From the NCBI GenBank assembly GCA_003448875.1, contig DLXG01000149.1, positions 1 to 21,197 on the forward strand: a stretch of 21,197 nt of DNA, written 5' to 3'. Below the pieces are notes generated by a model, which made no database searches, was not told the origin of the DNA, and was given only the letters and a program-made list of their open reading frames with translations. This DNA is from Anaerolineaceae bacterium (GTDB taxonomy: Bacteria; Chloroflexota; Anaerolineae; Anaerolineales; Anaerolineaceae). Shown here piece by piece: positions 1 to 6,535 of this stretch (position 1 is its first letter; every line of letters starts with the position of its first letter). The position numbers and the translations under genes are program-made.

Positions 1-68
1 AACACATCGTTACCCGCTCCGGATTGGGTTATCTCATGCCGGCCCCCGATCAATCAACCCACTCATAA
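1..68 (+). CDS. C-terminal tail of a probable OmpR/PhoB-type response regulator (partial)
   Basis: Reading from base 3, an open frame enters from the left edge and ends at TAA 66-68, giving about 21 residues. The tail contains IVTRSGLGYLM. This closely matches the end of OmpR/PhoB-type winged-helix output domains, whose last strand reads roughly I-x-T-V-R-G-x-G-Y-x-L. If so, the missing part would hold the winged helix and probably a receiver domain. The next gene starts 19 bases further on, in the same direction. Only the last strand is visible, so the family call rests on one motif; an unrelated winged-helix regulator is possible. Confidence 0.45.
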   Translation, partial: HIVTRSGLGYLMPAPDQSTHS

Positions 69-87
69 AAGATAGGCCAGGGTCAAT

Positions 88-393
88 ATGTTTGCGAACT
101 TTGAAGAAAAAGGGAAGATATTTACACAGGTTGTCACCAAAGAACCGGTGGATGTGGTTATTCAAACCCCCACCAGCTGCATTCACGGTCGTGTTCACGT
201 CCGCCCGGAGGACCGCCTGAAGGACGAACTGGACCGAACGACTGCTTTTTTAGCGGTCACACAGGCAAAAATTTTCGATCGGGAGGGTAAAAACCTCCTC
301 TACGAAAGCAATTTTGTGGCAGTCAACATTGCCAGTATCGAATGGGTGTTGCCTCAAAGCGAATTAAAGGGAAACAAGGCAGGTGAACCATGA
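88..393 (+). CDS. small conserved-looking protein of unknown function, upstream of cpaF
   Basis: This gene encodes 101 residues that I do not recognise. The sequence is soluble, has no signal peptide or membrane segment, and alternates strand-forming stretches (IFTQVVTKEPVDVVIQT, VAVNIASIEWVLP) with one charged helix around residues 42-52. It looks like a compact beta-rich domain. A single Cys sits near residue 31. The ATG at 88 follows a weak purine stretch (CAGGG). Its stop overlaps the start of the CpaF ATPase as ATGA (390-393), so the two are probably translationally coupled and the small protein may work with that ATPase. That role is inferred from position only. Confidence 0.7.
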   Translation: MFANFEEKGKIFTQVVTKEPVDVVIQTPTSCIHGRVHVRPEDRLKDELDRTTAFLAVTQAKIFDREGKNLLYESNFVAVNIASIEWVLPQSELKGNKAGEP

Positions 394-1697
394 ATCCGGC
401 AATCCCTTCCCAACATGCTGCTGAACTTGCCAGACTTAAAAACCACCTGATTAATCTGATTTCACGGGAACTGGAAAATAATCCCCGTCTGACCGAAGAC
501 CGCCGCAAAGTGGTTTCTCAACTGCTCAATCAGGCGTATAGCGGTCTGAAAATCAGCCTGCCGACCACCCTGCGGGATCAACTTTTCCGCGAAATTATGG
601 ATGAATTACTCGGCTTTGGCATCCTTCAACCGCTTTTAGACGACCCCGAAATCAGCGAGGTGATGGTCAATGGCGCAAAGAAGGTTTATATCGAAAAGAA
701 GGGCAAAATCCTCAAAACCAACATCACCTTTGAGGACGACGCCGCGGTCATGCGAATCATCGAGAAGATTATCCTGCCGCTGGGAAGGCGGATTGATCCG
801 GACAGTCCCACTGTAGATGCCCGCTTACCGGACGGTTCACGGGTCAATGCCGTCATTCCGCCGGTTGCCATTGACGGCCCCACCATCACCATCCGCAAGT
901 TCCAGAAAGAAAAACTTTCCGTGGAAGATTTGATTCGTTTCGGGTCATTAACCCCCACAATGGCAGAGTTTATCCGTGCCTGCGTGATGGCTCGTTTGAA
1001 CATCGTTATTTCCGGCGGCACCGGTTCGGGTAAAACCACCTTATTGAATGTCCTGTCCGGCTTTATTCCTGAAGAAGAACGGATTGTAACCATTGAAGAC
1101 GCCGCCGAATTGAAACTTCAACAGGAGCATGTTGTTCGTCTGGAGACCAAGCCGCCGAACAGCGAAGGCAAAGGGGTTGTAACCATCCGCGATCTGGTGC
1201 GCAATGCTCTGCGCATGCGCCCCGATCGAATTATTGTCGGCGAGGTACGCGGTGGAGAAGCGCTGGATATGCTGCAAGCCATGAACACCGGCCACGACGG
1301 CTCTTTGACCACCTTGCACGCCAATTCCCCTCGCGATGCCATCTCACGCCTGGAAACGATGTGTCTGATGGCCGGCATGGATCTACCGGTTCGCGTCATT
1401 CGCGAACAAATTGCCTCTGCCATTGATATGATCATCCAGCAGACGCGTCTCAAAGACGGCACCCGCAAAGTTACCTCCATCACTGAAATTGCCGGGATGG
1501 AGGGTGAAACCGTTGTGATGACGGACATTTTCAAATTCCAGCAAACCGGCATAGACCCGGAAGGGAAAGTGATTGGCGAACTTAAACCAACCGGAATTCG
1601 CCCTTTGTTCACGCCGCGGTTGGAAGCCGCCGGCTTCAAACTGGGTCCCGAGGTATTCGGAGCAGACCTGAGCAGTATGCTGGGAAGGCGCAGGTAA
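390..1697 (+). CDS. cpaF: CpaF/TadA-type secretion ATPase (type II/IV secretion family)
   Basis: This is a 435-aa hexameric ATPase of the GspE/VirB11 superfamily, CpaF/TadA branch, which powers Tad-type pilus assembly or related secretion from the cytoplasmic face of the membrane. The N-terminal domain (about 1-180) contains [18 protein letters not shown], typical of CpaF. The ATPase core follows: Walker [10 protein letters not shown] (209-217, K215), Asp box TIEDAAEL (234-241), Walker B region [12 protein letters not shown] (280-291) and His box around [11 protein letters not shown] (302-312). All catalytic motifs are intact and the length is normal. No other Tad or pilus genes (tadB, tadC, cpaB, cpaC, pilin) are visible, so the partner membrane proteins lie elsewhere or upstream. 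It overlaps the preceding small gene by 4 bases. The symbol refers to family membership, not a proven pathway. Confidence 0.93.
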   Translation: MNPAIPSQHAAELARLKNHLINLISRELENNPRLTEDRRKVVSQLLNQAYSGLKISLPTTLRDQLFREIMDELLGFGILQPLLDDPEISEVMVNGAKKVYIEKKGKILKTNITFEDDAAVMRIIEKIILPLGRRIDPDSPTVDARLPDGSRVNAVIPPVAIDGPTITIRKFQKEKLSVEDLIRFGSLTPTMAEFIRACVMARLNIVISGGTGSGKTTLLNVLSGFIPEEERIVTIEDAAELKLQQEHVVRLETKPPNSEGKGVVTIRDLVRNALRMRPDRIIVGEVRGGEALDMLQAMNTGHDGSLTTLHANSPRDAISRLETMCLMAGMDLPVRVIREQIASAIDMIIQQTRLKDGTRKVTSITEIAGMEGETVVMTDIFKFQQTGIDPEGKVIGELKPTGIRPLFTPRLEAAGFKLGPEVFGADLSSMLGRRR

Positions 1698-1712
1698 ATT
1701 TTTTTCGGGCAA

Positions 1713-1721
1713 TGCTATAAT
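1713..1721 (+). promoter_or_regulatory. extended -10 promoter for the HTH-TPR-GNAT group
   Basis: TGC followed by a perfect TATAAT (1716-1721) forms an extended -10 element just after the cpaF stop. The -35 region at the expected distance (about 1693-1698) is poor, as is common for extended -10 promoters. Transcription would start near 1728, about 35 bases ahead of the HTH gene. Confidence 0.6.
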
Positions 1722-1762
1722 GAGATGAACGGCTCTTTCATCCCGCTTCGGTGAGGTGCACC

Positions 1763-2443
1763 ATGAAAACTATCCAACAGGCAACCCAACTCAGAACGCG
1801 GAAATTGGGGCTATTGATTTACGATGCCCGAATATCCCGCAACCGCAGTGTTGAACAATGTGCCAGGGTCATGGGAATTACCCCTGAGCAATACGAACAG
1901 GTCGAAGCCGGGTTGCTTGCACCTTCCCTGCCACAATTGGAAGCCTTTGCCTATTACTTGGATATTCCACTGGAACATTTTTGGAGCGCCCAATCCCTGC
2001 TGGGACAGGGAATGGAGGAACCCTTCGAACAGTCCCCTGCCTATGTAGCCTTGCGCCATAAAATCATCGGAGCTCGTTTGCGCATGGCACGCCAGACAAT
2101 GAACTTGACCTTGCAGCAGATGGAGGAAAAAACCGCCATCCCCAAAGAGCGAATCGAGGCCTACGAGTTGGGTGAAAAAGCCATCCCGCTGCCGGAATTG
2201 GAAATCCTCACCGATCATTTACAAATTCGCATGGAGGAATTATTTGACCAGCGCGGGCCGATTGGACAGTGGCGGTCAGAAAGGATAGCCATTCAACGAT
2301 TTATGGAACTACCCGAAGATGTGCGGGAATTTATCTGCAAACCGGTCAACCTGCCCTACCTGAAACTGGCCATGCGCCTGAGTGAACTTTCGGTTGAAAA
2401 ATTACGGGCAGTGGCCGAAGGTTTGCTGGAAATCACTTACTAA
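1763..2443 (+). CDS. double XRE-family helix-turn-helix regulator
   Basis: This is a 226-aa cytoplasmic protein with two tandem Cro/C1-type HTH domains, at about residues 15-72 and 102-162. Both have the usual five-helix pattern: a glutamine/glutamate-rich recognition region, then an L-x-x-L-A-x-x-L-x-I-type closing helix (FAYYLDIPLEHFW in the first, LTDHLQIRMEELF in the second). A helical tail of about 60 residues follows. No effector domain or membrane segment is visible. I chose the ATG at 1763 because GAGGTG (1753-1758) sits just ahead of it; an in-frame GTG at 1751 would use up that ribosome site. The downstream TPR gene is 23 bases away and likely shares the transcript. The target is unknown. 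Confidence 0.85.
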   Translation: MKTIQQATQLRTRKLGLLIYDARISRNRSVEQCARVMGITPEQYEQVEAGLLAPSLPQLEAFAYYLDIPLEHFWSAQSLLGQGMEEPFEQSPAYVALRHKIIGARLRMARQTMNLTLQQMEEKTAIPKERIEAYELGEKAIPLPELEILTDHLQIRMEELFDQRGPIGQWRSERIAIQRFMELPEDVREFICKPVNLPYLKLAMRLSELSVEKLRAVAEGLLEITY

Positions 2444-2466
2444 ATATGCAGCACAGAGGGGAAGCC

Positions 2467-3009
2467 ATGTCCGAGTTGGATATCCAGACCATTACTCAAA
2501 AAGCATGGGAAGCCTATCAAAACGAGGATTATGAAACTGCTGCCAATGCCTTCTCTGCGGCAGTGGAAGCACTCACGGCTGAGAATCAAATCCTTCAACA
2601 GGCGGAAATGAAGAATAATCTCTCGGTGGCGTACCTCAAAGCCGGCAAACCGCAGCAAGCCTATCAGGCAGCGCTTGGCACCGATCAGATTTTTGCACAG
2701 GCGGGCGACCTCAAACGGCAGGCGATGGCGCTGGCTAATCTTGCCAGCGCGCTGGAGGACTTGAAACGATTCGACGAAGCACTGGCTTTGTTTACCCAAT
2801 CTGCGGCATTGTTCAAACAGATTTCCGAAAAAGAGATGCGGGCGTATGTCCTTCAACGAATTTCAACCATTCAGTTAAGGCAGGGCAAACGGATTGAGTC
2901 GCTGGTCAGTATGGATGCCGCATTGGAAGAAAAGAGTAAGTTGTCCTTCAAAGACCGTCTCTTGCGTTCCTTAATGGGAATGATCCGTCGTTTAAGCGGT
3001 GTAAAATAA
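2467..3009 (+). CDS. small TPR-repeat protein
   Basis: This is a 180-aa, all-helical protein with about three tetratricopeptide repeats. A-W-E-A-Y-x-N-E-D-Y-E-T-A-A is the first, followed by NNLSVAYLKAGKPQQAYQAA and ANLASALEDLKRFDEALALF. TPRs are protein-binding scaffolds and no enzymatic domain is attached. The last 35 residues are basic (KDRLLRSLMGMIRRLSG), which could be an amphipathic membrane- or nucleic-acid-binding helix. The start at 2467 has a strong ribosome site, AGAGGGGA, a few bases upstream; an earlier in-frame ATG at 2446 lies before that site and is less likely. It follows the HTH gene closely, so the pair may be a regulator and its partner, but the sequence does not prove this. 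Confidence 0.82.
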   Translation: MSELDIQTITQKAWEAYQNEDYETAANAFSAAVEALTAENQILQQAEMKNNLSVAYLKAGKPQQAYQAALGTDQIFAQAGDLKRQAMALANLASALEDLKRFDEALALFTQSAALFKQISEKEMRAYVLQRISTIQLRQGKRIESLVSMDAALEEKSKLSFKDRLLRSLMGMIRRLSGVK

Positions 3010-3033
3010 GCCTAACCTCTTTGAGCAAACTTC

Positions 3034-3894
3034 ATGTCTGAGCAGTTTAGAATTCGCCGCGCTGTTCCACAGGATCGTCCAGAACTTTCAGCAACCCTTA
3101 ATCAGGCCGATTATGTTTTTTATCATCTGGACTGGTCTTCACCCCTCGAGTGGCTTGGTAAACAACCATTCTGGCTGGTTGAAGACGCATCGGGAATCCG
3201 CGCTGCGCTGGCATTAATCGAGGAGCCCGCCGGAATCGCCTGGCTGCGGATTTACGGCTGCCGGCGCGGTATATTCCCGTATGAGCACTGGCCAGCCTTA
3301 CTTGAAAAATGTTTGGCCCATTTCAACCGTGATAATATGCCGACCGTCGCTGCTTTGGGGTTGAAGGAATGGCTGATTCCCCTGTTAGAAGACTGTGGCT
3401 TCCAATACCATCAATCCATCGTTACCCTCTATCGTAAACTGGAAGGGGAAGAACCCCCCTTCATCATCCCCTCTTCTATATTCGTACGCCCCATGGAGGA
3501 GGGAGACCTGCCGGAAGTAGCAGCCATTGACCAGCAATCATTTGAACCGATCTGGCAGAATTCGCTGCCGCAAATTGAAATTTCGTACCAGCGGGCTCGT
3601 TATGCTACTGTTGCCGAAGTAGATGGACAGATTGTGGGATTTCAAATCAGCACCTCCAATCTCTTTTCCATCCATCTTGCAAGGCTGGCGGTTCATCCGT
3701 TATTTATGCGCCGGCATATCGGTTATGCGCTGGTAGCCGATTTAATCGAACGCTGCAAGCGGGATCAGTGGTGGGAATTAACCCTCAATACGCAGGATGA
3801 CAATCACGCTTCCTTATCCCTTTATCAAAAAATCGGCTTTCAACGCAGTGACCAGAGTTTCTCTGTGTGGCTCTACCAGAAGAATCAACAATAA
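3034..3894 (+). CDS. GNAT-family N-acetyltransferase with a degenerate N-terminal GNAT-like half
   Basis: This is a 286-aa protein. The C-terminal half (about 148-282) is a clear GNAT acetyltransferase: a start strand VRPMEEGDLPEVAAID, motif A with LARLAVHP followed by RRHIGYAL (the acetyl-CoA pyrophosphate loop), and motif B NHASLSLYQKIGF (257-269). The N-terminal half (1-135) begins with a similar strand (FRIRRAVPQDRPELSA) and ends LLEDCGFQYHQSIVTLYRK, which resembles the end of a GNAT fold, but lacks a recognisable motif A. This suggests a duplicated GNAT with one dead domain. The substrate cannot be read from the sequence. It follows the TPR gene by 24 bases with only a weak ribosome site. 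Confidence 0.85.
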   Translation: MSEQFRIRRAVPQDRPELSATLNQADYVFYHLDWSSPLEWLGKQPFWLVEDASGIRAALALIEEPAGIAWLRIYGCRRGIFPYEHWPALLEKCLAHFNRDNMPTVAALGLKEWLIPLLEDCGFQYHQSIVTLYRKLEGEEPPFIIPSSIFVRPMEEGDLPEVAAIDQQSFEPIWQNSLPQIEISYQRARYATVAEVDGQIVGFQISTSNLFSIHLARLAVHPLFMRRHIGYALVADLIERCKRDQWWELTLNTQDDNHASLSLYQKIGFQRSDQSFSVWLYQKNQQ

Positions 3895-3967
3895 CTGGAC
3901 AATTAGTCCCATTTATGGCAAAATTTGTTCAACATTAAACGATTTTGCTTACACACGGAGGAAATAA

Positions 3968-4669
3968 ATGCCCGCCAAAGCCAAAGAAGCCAGTCGTAAA
4001 GTCGCTATTCGCGAGCAGCGCCGCAAACAGGAACAGCGTACCCGCATTATTCTGATCAGCATCATTTCTGTGGTGGCGGTTGCCATTGCCGTTTTATTAA
4101 TTGTATCCAATCAGCCCGCCAGCGCCGACCGGATTGCCAAACCGGAAATTATCAACCGTCCGCAAATTGACGGCCAGGCCGTTGGAGACCCAAATGCTCC
4201 CATAAAAATCGAAGAGTACTCGGACTTCAAATGCATTCACTGCCGCGATTTCTGGGAGAGGTCTGAAAAACGGCTGATCGAGGATTATGTGGCTACCGGC
4301 AAAGTCTACTTCAAGTATGTACCGCTGAGCTTTATCAGCCCGGAGTCATATCGTGCCGCAGAAGCCGCTTATTGTGCCCTCGATCAGGGTAAATTCTGGG
4401 AGTACCACGACTACGTCTTTGCCAATTTTGGCACAGAATTAAACGATGCCATGCTCAAAGGGATTGCCCGCCAGTTGAATCTGGATACCGGCGCCTTTGA
4501 CCGCTGCTACAACAGCCGCCAGTACCAGCAGCGCGTGCTGGACGATGCCCGCTACGCCAGCGGACTGGGTGTTACCGGCACCCCAACTTTTAATGTCAAT
4601 GGTCAGTTGGTCGGGCAAACCGAACTCTTTGATACCATCGAACAGGAACTGGCTAAACTGAATCCCTAG
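3968..4669 (+). CDS. membrane-anchored DsbA-like thiol:disulfide oxidoreductase (Thioredoxin_4 type)
   Basis: This is a 233-aa protein with a basic N-terminus, one membrane segment (about 26-48) and an extracytoplasmic thioredoxin-fold domain. The redox motif is C89-I-H-C92 in the context DFKCIHCRDFW, followed by a helical insert and the cis-proline loop GVTGTPTF (P206). This architecture matches BdbD/DsbA-like proteins that form or exchange disulfides in exported proteins. Two more cysteines, C135 and C180, could make a second structural disulfide. The start has an excellent ribosome site, GGAGGAAA at 3957-3964. No DsbB or VKOR-type reoxidation partner is adjacent. Its stop is 3 bases from the stop of the convergent DUF554 gene. 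Confidence 0.92.
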   Translation: MPAKAKEASRKVAIREQRRKQEQRTRIILISIISVVAVAIAVLLIVSNQPASADRIAKPEIINRPQIDGQAVGDPNAPIKIEEYSDFKCIHCRDFWERSEKRLIEDYVATGKVYFKYVPLSFISPESYRAAEAAYCALDQGKFWEYHDYVFANFGTELNDAMLKGIARQLNLDTGAFDRCYNSRQYQQRVLDDARYASGLGVTGTPTFNVNGQLVGQTELFDTIEQELAKLNP

Positions 4670-4672
4670 ATC

Positions 4673-5383
4673 TCAATAAACCCCCAAGGCTTGCATTAAG
4701 ACAACCATTAAGGGTGCAATCACCAGCGCCGGCAGAAAGTTGCCGGCGCGAATTGGTTTAATTTCCAACAGACTGCCTATCGCAATCGCCAGCAGAATCA
4801 CCCCGCCCGTCGCGTTCAATTCCTGCATCATGGCGGGAGTAATCAAAGCCTGTAACTGGGCAGCCATCAAACTGATGCTGCCCTGATAGCCCAGCAATAC
4901 AACTGCTGAAAACAAAACCCCTACCCCCAGCGTGGATGCAAAGGCCAATGCCCCAAAACCATCCAGAATTGCCTTAACGGCCAGGGTTTGAAAATTACCG
5001 GTCAAACCGTCTTGAATAGAACCGAGAATGGCCATGGGGCCTACACAAAAAACCAGCGAGGCAGTTAAAAACCCGCGCACAAAGCGATTATCCTGCGTCG
5101 AAGCGCTGCCTTTGTTAAATCGCGCTTCCAGCCAGCGCCCCAGATTTCTCAACCCATCCTCAATTCGCAACCACTCGCCAATTACCGCTCCCAGCAGTAA
5201 ACTGGCCAGAACTGCCAGTGCATTTTGGGTTTCCAGAAACATTTTTAGCCCAAAAGCAAAGGTGAAAAGGCCTAGCCCCGCCATTACCGTCTGGCGTAAG
5301 CGTTCGGGCAGCCGGCTGCCGAGCAGTAGCCCCAGCAAACCACCGACTAAAATCGTTACTACATTAATCAATGTTCCGGTCAT
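4673..5383 (-). CDS. DUF554 (YqgA-type) integral membrane protein
   Basis: This is a 236-aa polytopic membrane protein with about six to seven hydrophobic segments. It begins MTGTLINVVTILVGGLLGLL and contains FCVGPMAILGSIQDGLTG and KAILDGFGALAFASTLGVGV, hallmarks of the DUF554 family that includes E. coli YqgA. The N-terminal and C-terminal halves show similar Gly-rich helix patterns. The biochemical role of the family is not established; transport is often assumed. The start lies 2 bases after the stop of the adenosyltransferase gene, so it is the last gene of a tightly packed operon and is probably translationally coupled. Confidence 0.88.
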   Translation of the reverse strand: MTGTLINVVTILVGGLLGLLLGSRLPERLRQTVMAGLGLFTFAFGLKMFLETQNALAVLASLLLGAVIGEWLRIEDGLRNLGRWLEARFNKGSASTQDNRFVRGFLTASLVFCVGPMAILGSIQDGLTGNFQTLAVKAILDGFGALAFASTLGVGVLFSAVVLLGYQGSISLMAAQLQALITPAMMQELNATGGVILLAIAIGSLLEIKPIRAGNFLPALVIAPLMVVLMQALGVY

Positions 5384-5385
5384 GT

Positions 5386-5943
5386 TTAGCGGTATTTTGC
5401 CAGTGTGGGGCGTGCCTTTCCATGAATTTGAGTTTCATACAATTCCAGCACAAAACACAATGAAGACAAACGATTCAGGTATGGAATAATTTGGGGGTTT
5501 GACAGGGGTTCCTGTTCGTTCAATTCTACCACCCGCCTTTCAGCCCGGCGGCAGATTGCGCGTGCCAGACTGAATGCGCCGCCAGCAGGGGTATCGCCGG
5601 GCACAATGAATTCACGCGGCAATTCGATTGCTTCACTCAACTCATCTGTTTGTTGTTCCAGATGCTGAACATGCTCAGGGCCGATGCTGCGAAACTGTTT
5701 GGCAGTTTCCGGGGTCGCAGCAATTTCAGCCATCAGTTGATACAATTCGCGTTGAATCTGAAGGACTAATTCGGCAATCTGCTGATCCTCGGTCAGGCTG
5801 CGAGCAAACCCCAGTACAGCGGTCGTTTCGTCCAACGAACCCAGCGCCTCGATCCGCCGATGGCTTTTTGAAACACGCCCCTCACCGAGCAGACCGGTCG
5901 TGCCGTTATCACCTTTGCCGGTATAAAATCGTTTTCTACTCAT
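5386..5943 (-). CDS. PduO-type ATP:cob(I)alamin adenosyltransferase
   Basis: This 185-aa enzyme transfers the adenosyl group of ATP to cob(I)alamin, making adenosylcobalamin, and usually acts as a cytosolic trimer. The ATP-binding N-terminus YTGKGDNGTTGLLG (7-20) and the SLDET segment (36-40) are present. So are the active-site helix CRRAERRVVEL (131-141) and YLNRLS (155-160). In the family the last motif usually reads YLNRLSD; here Ser replaces that Asp. I chose the ATG at 5943 because it gives the standard N-terminus and overlaps the upstream stop as ATGA; a start 27 codons earlier would add an atypical extension inside the neighbour. No other cobalamin genes are nearby. Confidence 0.93.
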   Translation of the reverse strand: MSRKRFYTGKGDNGTTGLLGEGRVSKSHRRIEALGSLDETTAVLGFARSLTEDQQIAELVLQIQRELYQLMAEIAATPETAKQFRSIGPEHVQHLEQQTDELSEAIELPREFIVPGDTPAGGAFSLARAICRRAERRVVELNEQEPLSNPQIIPYLNRLSSLCFVLELYETQIHGKARPTLAKYR

Positions 5944-6518
5944 TCGGACTTTTCCTTTCCTGTTTTCCGATAAAGATACCAGAAAGATGAAACGGGGAAC
6001 TGCTCTTGTAGACTCTTTTGCCATACAAACTCACCAGTCTGGCTGAGCGAGCGGAGCATTTCATCGCTATTTTGAAGCAGATTCTTTTTTTCAGCAGGCA
6101 GATCACCGATTTCTTCACCCAACAGATGCAAAATGACCCGCTGCCGAACATGATAGGGAAAATCCGCTGGCAAGGTTTGACGGGGTTCTTTTGGCAAATC
6201 ATTCAGATAATTCAACCAGAGCCTCATGCGCTGATCCCATTCTTTGCCGCATTTGTTAAGCCAGGCCGATTTCCATTGCCGGCGTACTTTTTCAATCTCT
6301 TGCAAGGCATCGGCCAGTGAAGGGTCAGCAGAGGCTGCCTTTCCCAAACGAGCCAGACTGAGCAGTAAATTTCCGGGGGTCAACTGATCGGAATCACCAC
6401 CCAGCATCGTTCCTTTTTCTCGCTGCAATGGCCAGAACAAGACATCCGATAGCAGGTAATCTTCCAAAACCTGCGCAGCAGATTGAAGAAAGGCTGCGTC
6501 ATTAGAGAGAGGTGTCAT
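5940..6518 (-). CDS. hypothetical helical protein between a solute-binding protein and the cobalamin adenosyltransferase
   Basis: This gene encodes 192 residues that I do not recognise. The protein is soluble, rich in Leu, Trp and Gln, and predicted mostly helical, with no signal peptide, no membrane segment and one Cys. Segments that may be conserved are DVLFWPL and LTPGNLLLSLARL near the N-terminus, and DFPYHVRQRVILHLLG in the middle. The ATG at 6518 lies 17 bases after the stop of the solute-binding protein and follows CGGGAAA; a longer frame back to 6581 would run into that gene. It ends in an ATGA overlap with the adenosyltransferase start, so the two products are probably made in concert. 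No function is proposed. Confidence 0.75.
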   Translation of the reverse strand: MTPLSNDAAFLQSAAQVLEDYLLSDVLFWPLQREKGTMLGGDSDQLTPGNLLLSLARLGKAASADPSLADALQEIEKVRRQWKSAWLNKCGKEWDQRMRLWLNYLNDLPKEPRQTLPADFPYHVRQRVILHLLGEEIGDLPAEKKNLLQNSDEMLRSLSQTGEFVWQKSLQEQFPVSSFWYLYRKTGKEKSE

Positions 6519-6535
6519 TTTCCCGCATCCTGAAT

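Noticed and set aside
3896..3924. A promoter for the DsbA-like gene (TGGACA, 17 bases, CAAAAT)
   Set aside because: The -10 match is weak and other AT-rich pairings fit equally badly. The region probably holds a promoter, but I cannot place it.
5628..5990. Long open frames opposite the adenosyltransferase and neighbouring genes
   Set aside because: They are antisense shadows of well-supported genes, with no ribosome sites or recognisable protein features.
5944..6024. A 27-codon N-terminal extension of the adenosyltransferase frame
   Set aside because: The extension lies inside the upstream gene and has no family similarity. The ATG at 5943 gives the standard N-terminus and an ATGA overlap.
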